Assembly (NCBI RefSeq): GCF_963678185.1
Contig: NZ_OY782757.1
Span: 2,259,501-2,323,500 of the forward strand
Length of the DNA: 64,000 nt
Source of the DNA: an uncultured Tolumonas sp.
Lineage (GTDB): Bacteria > Pseudomonadota > Gammaproteobacteria > Enterobacterales > Aeromonadaceae
Direction: 5' to 3'
Under the pieces are notes generated by a model. It was not told the origin of the DNA and searched no databases. It saw only the letters and a program-made list of their open reading frames with translations. Of this stretch, positions 47,656 through 57,632 are shown in pieces. Position numbers and translations under genes: made by a program. Position 1 is the first letter of the stretch. Every line of letters starts with the position of its first letter.

Positions 47656-48801
47656 ATGAGTTTTTTGCCTTTTTCACGCCCTGCGATTGGGGATGAAGAA
47701 ATAGCAGCAGTAACCCAGGTACTGAAATCCGGCTGGATCACCACTGGCCCGAAAAATCAGGAATTGGAACAGCTATTTTGCCAGACATTTGGCTGTAAAC
47801 ATGCCATTGCCGTCAGTTCCGCCACGGCGGGAATGCATGTCACCTTGATGGCCTTAAATATTGGCCCGGGTGATGAAGTGATCACACCGTCGCAAACCTG
47901 GGTATCAACGATCAATCTCATCACACTGCTGGGAGCAACGCCGGTGTTTGTGGATGTCGACCGTGACACATTGATGACCGATGCCCGACGCATCGCGGAT
48001 GCCATTACACCACGCACCAAAGCCATTATTCCGGTGCATTATGCCGGCGCCCCCGCCGATCTCGACCCGATTTATGCGCTGGCAGAAAAACATCAGATTA
48101 TGGTGGTGGAAGATGCCGCGCATGCCGTCGGCACGCGTTACCGCGAACGCTGGATTGGTCAGCAAGGCACCGCCATTTTCTCGTTTCATGCCATCAAAAA
48201 CATGACTTGCGCCGAAGGCGGGCTAGTCACCACCGATGATGACGAACTGGCCGCGAAAGTGCGCATGCTGAAATTTCACGGCTTGGGTGTCGATGCATTT
48301 GATCGCCAGATGCAAGGCCGTAAACCACAAGCAGAAGTGATCACCCCCGGTTACAAATACAATCTGGCCGACATCAATGCTGCAATAGCCGTGGTGCAGC
48401 TGCATCATCTGCCAGAACTCAATGCCCGCCGCGCGGTATTGGTCGCCCGTTATCGTGAATTACTTGCCAATACGCCGTTGCAGCCATTAGCGGTGCCGGA
48501 TTACCCGCATTTGCATAGTAATCATCTGTTTATGGTACGCGTGGATGCCAAGCGTTGTGGCATTGATCGTGATGCCTTTATGCAAGCCTTACAACAGCAA
48601 GAAATTGGTACTGGTTTGCATTTCCGTGCCGCACACACTCAGAAATATTATCGCGAAAAATATCCGGAAATTTCCCTGCCCGATACTGAGTGGAATTCTG
48701 CCTGCCTTTGCACGCTGCCACTCTTCCCCGATATGACCGATGACGATTTAGAACGTGTCGTTCGTGTGATCCATCAAGTATTGGAGTCTAGTCGTGTCTG
48801 A
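47656..48801 (+). CDS. arnB: UDP-4-amino-4-deoxy-L-arabinose aminotransferase
   Basis: PLP-dependent enzyme that makes UDP-Ara4N from the 4-keto sugar, with glutamate as donor. The 381 aa chain has the DegT/ArnB fold; the PLP lysine is K181 in [24 protein letters not shown] and [10 protein letters not shown] are also typical. It opens the seven-gene arn operon and overlaps arnC by 8 bp. The arn pathway adds positively charged Ara4N to lipid A and so reduces binding of polymyxin and cationic peptides. Confidence 0.97.
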   Translation: MSFLPFSRPAIGDEEIAAVTQVLKSGWITTGPKNQELEQLFCQTFGCKHAIAVSSATAGMHVTLMALNIGPGDEVITPSQTWVSTINLITLLGATPVFVDVDRDTLMTDARRIADAITPRTKAIIPVHYAGAPADLDPIYALAEKHQIMVVEDAAHAVGTRYRERWIGQQGTAIFSFHAIKNMTCAEGGLVTTDDDELAAKVRMLKFHGLGVDAFDRQMQGRKPQAEVITPGYKYNLADINAAIAVVQLHHLPELNARRAVLVARYRELLANTPLQPLAVPDYPHLHSNHLFMVRVDAKRCGIDRDAFMQALQQQEIGTGLHFRAAHTQKYYREKYPEISLPDTEWNSACLCTLPLFPDMTDDDLERVVRVIHQVLESSRV

Positions 48802-49777
48802 AGTTAACACCTTTCAGCTAGTGTCGGTTGTAATCCCGGTTTATAACGAAGAAGCCAGTTTGCCTGAGCTGTTACGTCGCACACTCGCTGCGTGTGAACA
48901 AATTGGTTCAGCTTATGAAGTAGTGCTGGTCGATGATGGTAGCCGTGATCATTCGGCCGAAATGCTGACCAAAGCAGCAAATGCCCCCGATAGCCGCGTT
49001 GTCGCGGTGATCTTGAACCGCAATTATGGTCAGCATTCTGCCGTGATGGCCGGTTTTGAAAGCGCCCGTGGTGATCTGATCATTACACTGGATGCCGATT
49101 TACAAAATCCGCCAGAAGAGATCCCACGACTGGTGAAAACTGCCGCTGAAGGCAGTTATGACGTGGTTGGCACCATCCGCATGAACCGGCAGGATAGTTT
49201 TTTCCGTAAAAGTGCATCCAAAGTGATCAATCGGATGGTGAAACGGGCGACCGGTCAGGAGATGAGTGACTACGGCTGCATGTTGCGCGCTTATCGCCGC
49301 CCGATCATCGATGCCATGTTGCAATGTCAGGAACGCAGCACCTTTATTCCCATCTTAGCCAACAGTTTTGCCCGCAACACCATCGAACTGCCGGTGCTAC
49401 ATGCCGAACGTGAGCATGGGGAATCGAAATACGACTTGTTGAAACTCATCAATCTGATGTTCGACCTGATCACCAGCATGACGACCGCGCCGTTACGTTT
49501 ACTGAGTTTTGTCGGTGGTGCCATTGCCAGTTTAGGCTTTGCGTTGGCATTGCTGTTGTTGATCTTACGTTTTGCACTCGGTGCCACCTGGGCCGCCGAC
49601 GGCGTGTTCACCTTGTTTGCACTGCTGTTCATTTTTATCGGTGCGCAATTTGTCGGTATGGGTTTGCTCGGTGAATACATCGGCCGGATCTACACCGATG
49701 TCCGCGCCCGCCCGCGCTATTTTATCCAAACCATTGTTCGTCAGAATGCTGAATCCTCTTCTGTGGAGAAGAAATAA
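48794..49777 (+). CDS. arnC: Undecaprenyl-phosphate 4-deoxy-4-formamido-L-arabinose transferase
   Basis: Family 2 glycosyltransferase that links formylated Ara4N to undecaprenyl phosphate on the inner membrane. The 327 aa chain has [16 protein letters not shown] at the N terminus, [23 protein letters not shown] for nucleotide-sugar binding, and two C-terminal helices ([40 protein letters not shown]). Its stop overlaps the arnA start by one base. It is the usual length for ArnC. Confidence 0.97.
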   Translation: MSEVNTFQLVSVVIPVYNEEASLPELLRRTLAACEQIGSAYEVVLVDDGSRDHSAEMLTKAANAPDSRVVAVILNRNYGQHSAVMAGFESARGDLIITLDADLQNPPEEIPRLVKTAAEGSYDVVGTIRMNRQDSFFRKSASKVINRMVKRATGQEMSDYGCMLRAYRRPIIDAMLQCQERSTFIPILANSFARNTIELPVLHAEREHGESKYDLLKLINLMFDLITSMTTAPLRLLSFVGGAIASLGFALALLLLILRFALGATWAADGVFTLFALLFIFIGAQFVGMGLLGEYIGRIYTDVRARPRYFIQTIVRQNAESSSVEKK

Positions 49778-51759
49778 TGAAAGCTGTAGTTTTTGCCTAT
49801 CACGATATTGGCTGCACTGGTATTAAAGCATTGCTGAATGCCGGTTATGATATTCAGGCCGTGTTTACCCATGTGGATGACCAGCAGGAAAATACGTTCT
49901 TTGCCTCTGTCGCTCAGCTTTGTGCCGAACATGATTTACCGGTGTTTGCGCCGGAAGATGCCAATCATCCGCTGTGGATTGAACGTATTCAGCGCTTAGC
50001 ACCAGATGTCATTTTCTCATTTTATTACCGCAATCTGCTCAGCCAGGCGATTTTAGATCTTGCCCCGCAAGGCGCATTCAATCTGCACGGCTCACTGTTA
50101 CCACGCTACCGTGGCCGCGCGCCCGCCAATTGGGTATTGGTAAACGGTGAAACAGAAACCGGGGTGACGCTGCATAAAATGACGGCAAAACCCGATGCTG
50201 GTGCCATCGTGGCGCAACAAGTCATCGCCATTGCCAACAGTGATACTGCTTTAACCCTGCATGGTAAGTTACGTTCTGCCGCAGAAAGCCTGCTGGCAGA
50301 TACGCTGCCCGCGATGAAAGCCGGTAATATTACCTTACAGCCACAAGATGAATCGAAAGCCAGTTATTTTGGTCGTCGCACCCCTGCCGATGGCGAAATT
50401 CAGTGGTTCAAGCCAGCGCAGGAAATTTATAACCTCGTGCGAGCCGTTGCCCAGCCCTACCCCGGCGCATTCACCTTTGCCGGTGATCGTAAGCTCCTGG
50501 TATGGAAAGCCTCGGTAGTGCCAGCACGCGGTGGCAACCATACCCCGGGCACCATCATCTCCATCGACCCACTGCAGGTGGCTTGTGGTAAAGACATTCT
50601 GGAAATTACCTCAGGGCAATCTGAACAAGGGCTATTTGTACGCGGCAGCCAGTTAGCCCGCGAACTGGGGTTAACCGAAGGGTCGGCGTTTGGCCCGAAA
50701 GTATCCAGCAGCCTGCAAGCGCTGCGTCGCACCCGCGTTCTGATCCTCGGTGTGAACGGCTTTATCGGTAACCACCTGACCGAACGTCTGCTCGATGACG
50801 ATAAATACGAAGTGTATGGTCTGGATATCGGCTCTGACGCCATTTCCCGCTTCATCGGCAACCCGCATTTCCATTTTGTCGAAGGGGATATCAGCATCCA
50901 TTCCGAATGGCTGGAATATCACATCAAGAAATGCGATGTCATTCTGCCGCTGGTGGCTATCGCTACGCCAATCGAATACACCCGGAATCCACTGCGTGTC
51001 TTTGAGCTCGATTTCGAAGAAAATCTGAAAATCGTGCGCTATTGCGTGAAATACAATAAACGCATCATCTTCCCATCCACCTCTGAAGTGTATGGTATGT
51101 GTGATGACCAGAGCTTTGATGAAGATAACTCACGTCTGATTGTTGGCCCGATCAACAAACAGCGTTGGATCTACTCGGTCTCCAAACAATTATTGGATCG
51201 CGTGATTTGGGCTTATGGTCAGAAAGAAGGCTTAAAATTCACCCTGTTCCGTCCGTTTAACTGGATGGGCCCACGTTTGGACAATCTGAATGCGGCCCGG
51301 ATTGGTAGTTCGCGCGCCATCACGCAGTTGATCTTAAATCTAGTGGAAGGCACACCAATCAAACTGGTCGATGGTGGCGCGCAAAAACGCTGCTTTACTG
51401 ATATTCGTGAAGGGGTGGAAGCGTTGTTCCGTATCATCGAAAACAAAGGTGGTCGTTGCGACGGACAAATCATCAATATCGGTAATCCGGAGAATGAAGC
51501 CAGTATTCGTGAAATGGCGGAAATTTTGCTGGCGAAATTTGAAGCGCACCCGCTGCGCGCTCATTTCCCTGCATTTGCCGGTTTCAATGAGGTGGAAAGC
51601 CAGTCGTATTACGGCACCGGTTATCAGGATGTGTCGCATCGCCGCCCGAGCATTAAGAATGCACAACGCTTGATCAACTGGACTCCGACCATTCCAACCG
51701 AAGAGACGATTGAAACAACGCTCGACTTCTTCCTGCGTGGTTGTGTAACAGCGGAGTAA
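49777..51759 (+). CDS. arnA: Bifunctional UDP-GlcA C4-decarboxylase / UDP-L-Ara4N formyltransferase
   Basis: Two-domain enzyme of 660 aa. The N-terminal formyltransferase (about 1-304) uses N10-formyltetrahydrofolate and has catalytic N102 and H104 (FNLHGSLLP) and D140 (KPD). The C-terminal dehydrogenase-decarboxylase (about 315-660) has the NAD motif [10 protein letters not shown], then PSTSEVYG and YSVSKQ, the SDR tyrosine and lysine. It oxidises and decarboxylates UDP-glucuronate and formylates UDP-Ara4N. Numbering of the catalytic residues is the same as in E. coli. arnD follows by 3 bp. No ugd gene, which would supply UDP-glucuronate, is in the window. Confidence 0.98.
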   Translation: MKAVVFAYHDIGCTGIKALLNAGYDIQAVFTHVDDQQENTFFASVAQLCAEHDLPVFAPEDANHPLWIERIQRLAPDVIFSFYYRNLLSQAILDLAPQGAFNLHGSLLPRYRGRAPANWVLVNGETETGVTLHKMTAKPDAGAIVAQQVIAIANSDTALTLHGKLRSAAESLLADTLPAMKAGNITLQPQDESKASYFGRRTPADGEIQWFKPAQEIYNLVRAVAQPYPGAFTFAGDRKLLVWKASVVPARGGNHTPGTIISIDPLQVACGKDILEITSGQSEQGLFVRGSQLARELGLTEGSAFGPKVSSSLQALRRTRVLILGVNGFIGNHLTERLLDDDKYEVYGLDIGSDAISRFIGNPHFHFVEGDISIHSEWLEYHIKKCDVILPLVAIATPIEYTRNPLRVFELDFEENLKIVRYCVKYNKRIIFPSTSEVYGMCDDQSFDEDNSRLIVGPINKQRWIYSVSKQLLDRVIWAYGQKEGLKFTLFRPFNWMGPRLDNLNAARIGSSRAITQLILNLVEGTPIKLVDGGAQKRCFTDIREGVEALFRIIENKGGRCDGQIINIGNPENEASIREMAEILLAKFEAHPLRAHFPAFAGFNEVESQSYYGTGYQDVSHRRPSIKNAQRLINWTPTIPTEETIETTLDFFLRGCVTAE

Positions 51760-51762
51760 AAC

Positions 51763-52644
51763 ATGCTTGATGTCGGTTTACGCATCGATGTAGACACGTT
51801 TCGGGGTACGCGTGACGGCGTGCCCCGTTTACTCGATTTGCTGGATAAATACGGTGTTAAAGGCAGTTTTTTCTTCAGTGTCGGCCCGGATAACATGGGC
51901 CGCCATCTCTGGCGACTGCTCAAACCCCAATTCCTGTTGAAAATGCTGCGCTCCAACGCCTCGTCGTTATATGGTTGGGACATCCTGCTAGCTGGCACCG
52001 CTTGGCCTGGCAGAAAAATTGGACAACATCTCGGTCAGCTGATGCGTGATGCTGATCAGATGCAGCACGAAATTGGCCTGCATGCCTGGGATCATCATGG
52101 CTGGCAAGCACACGCCGGTGATTGGCCAGACAGCACGTTGGCCCGACAGCTGGCGCTGGGTGTCGAAAACCTGCAGCAAATTTTGGGGCGTCCGATCGAT
52201 TGCTCTGCCGTAGCCGGCTGGCGCGCCGATGAACGAGTAGTGCGGTGTAAACAACCGTACGCATTTCGTTATAACAGCGATTGCCGCGGCACTTCCATGT
52301 TCCGCCCACTATTGGCTGATGGTTCATTGGGTACACCGCAAATTCCGGTCACTTTGCCGACCTTTGATGAGGTCATTGGCAGTGAGATCACCACCGACAA
52401 TTTTAACCAGCATATTTTGTCATTACTGCGCCCGAGTGCGTTGAATGTGTATACCATTCACGCCGAAGTGGAAGGGATCGTGATGGCATCGTTATTTGAA
52501 GATTTATTACAGCGCGCACAACAAACGGGCGTACGCTTTTGTCCATTAGGCGAATTATTACCGGCGACGGAAACATTACCCACCGGGCGCATAGAACGCG
52601 CGGTGATTCCCGGACGTGAAGGATGGCTTGGATGTCAGAGATAA
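51763..52644 (+). CDS. arnD: 4-deoxy-4-formamido-L-arabinose-phosphoundecaprenol deformylase
   Basis: Polysaccharide-deacetylase-like enzyme that removes the formyl group after transfer to undecaprenyl phosphate, 293 aa. The N-terminal [20 protein letters not shown] contains the metal and catalytic aspartates, and [12 protein letters not shown] is the HxxxH zinc-binding region. It begins 3 bp after arnA and its 3' end overlaps the start of arnT slightly, so the operon is tightly coupled. Confidence 0.96.
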   Translation: MLDVGLRIDVDTFRGTRDGVPRLLDLLDKYGVKGSFFFSVGPDNMGRHLWRLLKPQFLLKMLRSNASSLYGWDILLAGTAWPGRKIGQHLGQLMRDADQMQHEIGLHAWDHHGWQAHAGDWPDSTLARQLALGVENLQQILGRPIDCSAVAGWRADERVVRCKQPYAFRYNSDCRGTSMFRPLLADGSLGTPQIPVTLPTFDEVIGSEITTDNFNQHILSLLRPSALNVYTIHAEVEGIVMASLFEDLLQRAQQTGVRFCPLGELLPATETLPTGRIERAVIPGREGWLGCQR

Positions 52645-54344
52645 AAAATATCGCGCAAAAATATACGCCTTGGCTGCTGATGCTATTTTTTGCTGTGGCA
52701 TATCTGTTACCGCTGAACAACCGGATGCTGTGGATACCGGATGAATCGCGGTATGCCGAAATCAGCCGCGAAATGATCCAACGGGGTGACTGGATTGTGC
52801 CGCACCTCTTGGGGCTGCACTATTTCGAAAAACCGATCGCCGGATATTGGTTAAATAGTATCAGCCAGTTGTTATTTGGTGAGTCACATTTTGCTGTCCG
52901 TTTTGCCTCCACTCTTTCCGCTGGTCTCACCGCCTGGTTGATCTACTGGTTTAGCCAACGCTTATTCCACAGTCAGAAAAAAGCGATTGCCGCCGCTGTT
53001 TGTTATCTGTCTTTTATTCTGGTGTATGCCATCGGCACTTATAGCGTGCTCGATAGCATGGTGACACTGTGGCTCGATCTGACGCTGGTCTGTTTTTACG
53101 TCAGCATGCAAGCCAGCTCAACGCGCCAGAAATTAGCCGGTTATGCCCTGATGGGCGTCGCTGCAGGGTTGGGTTTTCTGACCAAAGGATTCATTTCTCT
53201 GGCGGTTCCGGTCATTGTCGCGTTGCCTTATCTGTTTTATCGCCGTCAACTCAATGAACTGCGCTACTTATGGATCGCCTTGCTCACCCTATTACTGGTT
53301 AGTTTACCGTGGGCGATTGCCATTCATTTACGCGCCCCCGATTACTGGCACTATTTTTTCTGGGTAGAACATATTCAGCGTTTTTCCAGTGCCGATGCGC
53401 AACATAAAGCACCATTTTGGTATTACCTGCCGATCCTGATTGCCGGTTGTTTACCGTGGCTCGGTTTAGCACCGGCGGCGTTAAAACAAAGCTGGCGCGC
53501 AACATCAATACGCCCGGTGGTAATATTTTTACTGTTCTGGCTGCTGATCCCGTTTCTATTTTTCAGCATCGCGAAAGGCAAACTGCCCACCTATATCCTG
53601 CCTTGTTTTGCCCCGTTGGCGATCTTACTGGGTTACGGCATTACCGAATTACTGGCGGAAAAACGCTGGCGGGTGATACGGCAGAATGCCTGGGTCAATA
53701 TGGCATTTGGTGGTGTGTTACTCGTAGCGGTCTTATTGCTGGGCAGCGGTGTGATCGGCAAACAAGCGTTGTATCTGACCGATGACCATGTGGCACTGAC
53801 TTTCGCCGTGATCTGTTTTGCTGGCTGGTCGGTCGCAGGCTGGTTCAGTTACCGCAATCCGGCACAATCTTTCTACCTGACCGCACTGTGCCCCTTGGCG
53901 TTAGGGCTGTTGCTCGGCTGGTCGCTGCCAACCGCGCTGATTAACTCTAAATTGCCAGAAGCCTTTATTGCACAACATCAGCAGGAATTAGACAGCAGCC
54001 GTTTTGTGTTCAGTAATGATGTCGGTCTGGCGGTCAGTCTTGGCTGGCAATTACAACGCGATGATATTCAATTGTATGGTGCCGATGGAGAGCTGGCTTA
54101 CGGGCTGGCCGATTCCCCGCAAACCGATAAACGCGTTAAGACAGAAGACTTTGTACAGTGGCTAAACACTGCACGCCAGCAAGGGAATGTGTCGGTGGTA
54201 ACCCGCAATAAACCGGACGAATTACCCAAAGCGTTACCAGCCGCCGATCAGGTTATTGCCCAACAAAACTTCACCCTGTTTTATTACCGGCAAGCTACAA
54301 CGGCTAATCAGGCTGGAAACAGCACCGGCAATACACATGAGTAG
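52632..54344 (+). CDS. arnT: Undecaprenyl phosphate-alpha-L-Ara4N transferase
   Basis: Integral membrane glycosyltransferase (GT-C type, about 12-13 helices, 570 aa) that moves Ara4N from undecaprenyl phosphate to lipid A in the periplasmic leaflet. The first loop [17 protein letters not shown] carries the essential acidic residues, followed by [13 protein letters not shown]. The ATG at 52632 has AAGGA eight bases upstream and is preferred to the one at 52623. The C-terminal tail (after about residue 440) is the soluble periplasmic part. Confidence 0.95.
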   Translation: MSEIKNIAQKYTPWLLMLFFAVAYLLPLNNRMLWIPDESRYAEISREMIQRGDWIVPHLLGLHYFEKPIAGYWLNSISQLLFGESHFAVRFASTLSAGLTAWLIYWFSQRLFHSQKKAIAAAVCYLSFILVYAIGTYSVLDSMVTLWLDLTLVCFYVSMQASSTRQKLAGYALMGVAAGLGFLTKGFISLAVPVIVALPYLFYRRQLNELRYLWIALLTLLLVSLPWAIAIHLRAPDYWHYFFWVEHIQRFSSADAQHKAPFWYYLPILIAGCLPWLGLAPAALKQSWRATSIRPVVIFLLFWLLIPFLFFSIAKGKLPTYILPCFAPLAILLGYGITELLAEKRWRVIRQNAWVNMAFGGVLLVAVLLLGSGVIGKQALYLTDDHVALTFAVICFAGWSVAGWFSYRNPAQSFYLTALCPLALGLLLGWSLPTALINSKLPEAFIAQHQQELDSSRFVFSNDVGLAVSLGWQLQRDDIQLYGADGELAYGLADSPQTDKRVKTEDFVQWLNTARQQGNVSVVTRNKPDELPKALPAADQVIAQQNFTLFYYRQATTANQAGNSTGNTHE

Positions 54345-54681
54345 TCTTGCCATTATTGTGGTTAGTTTGCTCACCTGTGTCGGGCAGTTATGCCAAAAAC
54401 AGGCGGTGGAAAATTGGCGGCATCGCGCATTAGGCTGGCAGGAAAAGCTGTTTGACCGCTGGTTACTCGGCGGTCTGACTGCGTTAGGGCTAGGCATGTT
54501 ACTGTGGCTGGTAATTTTGCAGTATGTACCACTGAATATTGCCTACCCCATGCTGAGCCTGAATTTTGTGCTAGTCACGCTGGCTTCGCACTTCTGGTTT
54601 AAAGAAAAAACCGGTTGGCGCGGCTGGTGTGGGATCGCCTGCATTATGCTCGGCGTCATATTAGTAGGCGCGCATTTATGA
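54337..54681 (+). CDS. arnE: 4-amino-4-deoxy-L-arabinose-phosphoundecaprenol flippase subunit ArnE
   Basis: Small multidrug-resistance-like membrane protein (114 aa, about four helices) that with ArnF moves undecaprenyl phosphate-Ara4N across the inner membrane. Signatures: TCVGQLCQKQAVENW and YVPLNIAYPMLSLNFVLVTL. The ATG at 54337 overlaps the arnT 3' end by 8 bp; a longer in-frame frame further upstream reads within arnT and is not used. It overlaps arnF by ATGA. Confidence 0.93.
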   Translation: MSSLAIIVVSLLTCVGQLCQKQAVENWRHRALGWQEKLFDRWLLGGLTALGLGMLLWLVILQYVPLNIAYPMLSLNFVLVTLASHFWFKEKTGWRGWCGIACIMLGVILVGAHL

Positions 54682-55073
54682 AATATGCATTGCGTGGTTA
54701 TCTGCTGGCTGGTGGCAGTGTTTTACTAACCACACTGGCTCAACTGGCGATGAAATGGGGCATGATCCATTTACCGCATTTTGGTCTGAGCTGGTTTACA
54801 TCGCTGATATTGCTGGATAATAAAGCGGCATTATATCTGGTTGGTAGCGGTATTGTCGCTTATTTGCTGTCGATGTTTTGCTGGCTAAAAGCGTTGCACC
54901 ATTTACCGCTCAATCGGGCTTATCCATTGTTGAGTGTCAGTTATGCACTGGTGTATTTAGCCACTGCGTTATTACCGTGGTATCAGGAATCGTTGTCTTA
55001 TAGCCAGACGCTCGGCGTCATGTTCATCACCTTTGGCGTCTGGCTCATCATTTCGCGCACACCGGAAAATTAG
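54678..55073 (+). CDS. arnF: 4-amino-4-deoxy-L-arabinose-phosphoundecaprenol flippase subunit ArnF
   Basis: Second subunit of the ArnEF flippase, 131 aa with about four helices. Signatures: LTTLAQLAMKWGMIHLP, LNRAYPLLSVSYALVYL and TLGVMFITFGVWLI. It starts within the arnE stop (ATGA) and is the last gene of arnBCADTEF. It ends 6 bp before the stop of the convergent PspA-like gene, leaving no room for a separate terminator. Confidence 0.93.
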   Translation: MKYALRGYLLAGGSVLLTTLAQLAMKWGMIHLPHFGLSWFTSLILLDNKAALYLVGSGIVAYLLSMFCWLKALHHLPLNRAYPLLSVSYALVYLATALLPWYQESLSYSQTLGVMFITFGVWLIISRTPEN

Positions 55074-55079
55074 CCGCGA

Positions 55080-55751
55080 TCAGCGGCCCATTTCCTGTTT
55101 CAGCTTCGCCAAAGCATCATCGACATCGCTGTGCTGCAGTGCTTTCACGCGTTGTTCTAAATCATTGCCATTATGTTGTGTGGCCAGTGAACTTGCGGCA
55201 CTGGCGCGCGCTTCCTGCTTTTCCACCTGTGCTTCGAGCTTATCAAAATCAGCCACCAGCGATTGACCACCGATCCCACTGATCGCAGTAGCTGTTTTTT
55301 CCTGTGCCGCGGCCAAGTGGCTACGTGCTTCCAGCAATTCGATGCGGTTTTGCATCTCGGTATGCTGAGTTTTCAGCTCATTGATGCGGCTTTCCAGCTC
55401 CCGCACCGCAGGTTCATATTGTGCGATCTGGTCTGACTGCTGCTGGAATGTGGTTGTAAGTTGCTGTTTACGGGTCAGACATTCGCGCGCCAGCCCCTCA
55501 TCACCACCACTGATGGCTTGGCGAGCTAAACCATCCCAGCGAGCCACCTCCTGCTCGGTTTTATCCTTACCGGAACGCATCAACTCATATTCAGCTCGTA
55601 CATCCAGTAATGCCGATTCCGCACGCTGGATCTGCTCTTCCAGCTCACGCACGATCTGGCGGGCATCACGCCCCAGATCCGCTGCCGCATCCAGTGCATC
55701 ATTTGCCAGCCCTTTGATGGTTCGGGATAATTTTTCAAAAATACCTGACAT
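55080..55751 (-). CDS. PspA/IM30 family protein (paralogue of pspA)
   Basis: A 223 aa mostly helical coiled-coil protein of the PspA/IM30/Vipp1 family. It begins MSGIFEKLSRTIKGLANDALDAAADLG and is rich in Glu, Gln and Lys with heptads. It differs from the PspA of the psp operon at 58.8 kb in the N-terminal amphipathic segment and in lacking the PspA-type tail. It lies 70 bp downstream of a TPR membrane gene on the same strand, a pairing that suggests one unit for membrane maintenance. The role is inferred from family. Confidence 0.87.
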   Translation of the reverse strand: MSGIFEKLSRTIKGLANDALDAAADLGRDARQIVRELEEQIQRAESALLDVRAEYELMRSGKDKTEQEVARWDGLARQAISGGDEGLARECLTRKQQLTTTFQQQSDQIAQYEPAVRELESRINELKTQHTEMQNRIELLEARSHLAAAQEKTATAISGIGGQSLVADFDKLEAQVEKQEARASAASSLATQHNGNDLEQRVKALQHSDVDDALAKLKQEMGR

Positions 55752-55821
55752 AACACGCTCCGCTTATTGTGTTTTTTATTACAAGACCGTTCATTACAAA
55801 CTATTCATGACACTGTGATCA

Positions 55822-56970
55822 TCATGACCAGGAATCATCATTACCACCGTCAAACGACGATGAATCATCGTCCCAGCCAGCACTGTTATCATCATTACTA
55901 CCATCAAAATCCGGTAAAGCATTCCGCTCATTAGCTGACTCTTCACGGACAACCTCATCACGATAAACTACCGTTTCATGCTGACGATTCCCGGCCAGCA
56001 TTTCACCTAACACGACGCCAGCAACAACACCGCCCACACCGCCCACACCGCCCAGCATGCCGCTGCCTGATGAGGTATTGTTATTGATGATCACGGGCTG
56101 CTGCGTTTGTGGTTGCGGATCATGCCAACCCCCTTGTTGTGGTGGCTGCATCACCGGCTCAAATGCTGGCGCACTCACCGGTGCCGGAAATTCACCACTG
56201 CGGGCAGCCTGCTGTAAACGTGTCGTTTCCTCCTGCAAATGGCGCAGTTGCTCGTCGGATAACGGCATGCCGTCTTTACAATGAGCAATGGCTTGCATCA
56301 GCGCCTCTCGGTGAGTAGCTAAAGCGTTATTAATGGGTTGTTTCTGCACAGCAGAATAACTGGCCGCCCGACACTCCAGCTCGCTATCACGCACCGTTTC
56401 GGCTTGTTGTAATAACAACGCCAGCTGTTCTTGCGCTTGCTCTGCCAACCGGCGTTGCTGTTCTTTGGCCCGTTGGGCATCAGCCCGGTTCATCCACCAG
56501 TAAATCACCAGCAACACACCGCCTAACAGCAATAACACCACCGCAAAATAGGAAATCATCGATTTGCCACCACTTTGTTGGTGCTCACTTTTAGTGGGAT
56601 GGATCGCTGAGGAGGAAGTTGTACGCGTATTCGATTGCAGAAAAGCCTGCCGTTGTAAGGCCGCTTTTTCCGCATTATAGATCTCTTGGAATAGCTGCGG
56701 TTTTTTCGCGAAATGCAGTGCAGGATCAAGCTGTTGTGCTTTCGTCAATTCAGCCAATGCTTCCTGATGACGCTTTTCTTTGGCTAATACCTGCCCTAAC
56801 TCATAGTGCGCCATCGCACTGTTGGGTTTGTCTTGCAGGGTTTGTTGCAGCAATTGCTCAGCAAGAACAAAATTTCCGGCATGAACAGCATCTGAAACTT
56901 CTTTTGGTGATGGCACAGCCCATGCGGGTGCAGTCAGAACCAACAGCAACCACAGAATCAATCGTTTCAT
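55822..56970 (-). CDS. TPR-containing membrane protein of unknown function
   Basis: A 382 aa protein. It has a signal peptide (LILWLLLVLTAPAWA), two TPR-like repeats about residues 30-100 (AHYELGQVLAKEKRHQEALAEL), a TM helix near 143-163 (ISYFAVVLLLLGGVLLVIYWW), a helical Glu/Gln-rich region, a Gly-rich stretch (GGVGGVGGVVAGVVLGEML) and an acidic low-complexity tail of Asp/Ser/Gly. No enzyme domain is seen. The ATG at 56970 fits the GAGG upstream; the one at 56979 is too close. It is followed by a PspA paralogue, probably cotranscribed. Confidence 0.75.
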   Translation of the reverse strand: MKRLILWLLLVLTAPAWAVPSPKEVSDAVHAGNFVLAEQLLQQTLQDKPNSAMAHYELGQVLAKEKRHQEALAELTKAQQLDPALHFAKKPQLFQEIYNAEKAALQRQAFLQSNTRTTSSSAIHPTKSEHQQSGGKSMISYFAVVLLLLGGVLLVIYWWMNRADAQRAKEQQRRLAEQAQEQLALLLQQAETVRDSELECRAASYSAVQKQPINNALATHREALMQAIAHCKDGMPLSDEQLRHLQEETTRLQQAARSGEFPAPVSAPAFEPVMQPPQQGGWHDPQPQTQQPVIINNNTSSGSGMLGGVGGVGGVVAGVVLGEMLAGNRQHETVVYRDEVVREESANERNALPDFDGSNDDNSAGWDDDSSSFDGGNDDSWS

Positions 56971-57147
56971 GATATTCATTCCTCTTTGTTATCTGCCACG
57001 GATGATCCGTTGTCTGATAACAAAAGAGCAACATATTTTATGTTACCGAATATTCCATCGATTTTACGGGTAAAAAATCACGATGCCCTTCAGACAAAAA
57101 TGAGCGGGCCATGCTGCCTATACGGCAGATAAAAGAGGGGTAAATCG

Positions 57148-57433
57148 TAGAAAAACGAAGGGGCGACATCATGTCACCCCTCTACAGGCATCGGTGCCTA
57201 AACCGAAGAATTACGTGGAGCACAAATTTTCCGTTGTACACTGCGCAGGCATCCTTGCAGGCATCATCGCCTTCCATGGGGTCACATTTCACGACCGGCT
57301 TCCTGCATAACCGCTGTTCCATCACCGGTTATCACCCATTCCCTGTGGTGTCCTTTTAACCGCATCCGGCGGTTCTTCCCGTGTCTCATCCCTAAGTGAT
57401 GATTCATCCTGAGCCATCACATACATCCTGTAT
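57148..57433 (-). ncRNA. CsrB/CsrC-type regulatory RNA (CsrA sponge)
   Basis: The minus strand from about 57433 to 57148 (286 nt) has twelve GGA motifs, several in hairpin loops: ATAC-AGGAT-GTAT at the 5' end; GTGATG/CATCAC (57420/57396) around CAGGATG; AACCGC-CGGAT-GCGGTT (57374-57358); CACC/GGTG around AGGGA; ATAACCG/CGGTTAT (57332/57307) around TGGA; GCA-AGGA-TGC. It ends in a 10 bp terminator stem (57180-57158) followed by TTCGTTTTT. This is the hallmark of CsrB/CsrC/RsmZ-type RNAs, which sequester the translation regulator CsrA. The 5' end is estimated from a -10-like TAGTAT at 57444-57439. No sizeable open frame explains the conserved structure. Not experimentally shown. Confidence 0.85.
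57150..57180 (-). terminator. Intrinsic terminator of the CsrB-type RNA
   Basis: On the minus strand AGGGGTGACA, a TGA loop and TGTCGCCCCT make a 10 bp stem with one G-T pair, followed by TCGTTTTTC. Confidence 0.85.
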
Positions 57434-57632
57434 GGTTAATACTAGTGTGCAATTCGAAATAATGTGGTTACGTTTTAAACAATAAATGGATGAGAACTGA
57501 TTTTAATAACGATAGATCTATGGAATATCAATGTGATATGTGAATTTTTAACGATTGAAATCACCACAGAAACCGTCTTGGCGTACAGCAACTATGGCAT
57601 ATATCCTACACGCCGCTTAGCTTAAAATGACA
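57434..57632. other. AT-rich region upstream of the CsrB-type RNA, downstream of pspF
   Basis: Low-GC stretch between the predicted RNA start and the pspF stop. It should carry the RNA promoter (a -10-like TAGTAT at 57444-57439, weak -35). I did not find a convincing UvrY/GacA upstream box (TGTAAG-N6-CTTACA) by eye. The other side (56971-57147) likewise holds no gene that I can see. Confidence 0.4.

Noticed and set aside
57171-57359. 62-codon plus-strand open frame in the psp intergenic region
   Set aside because: It is antisense to the structured CsrB-type RNA, has no ribosome binding site and reads like translation of hairpin-rich noncoding DNA.
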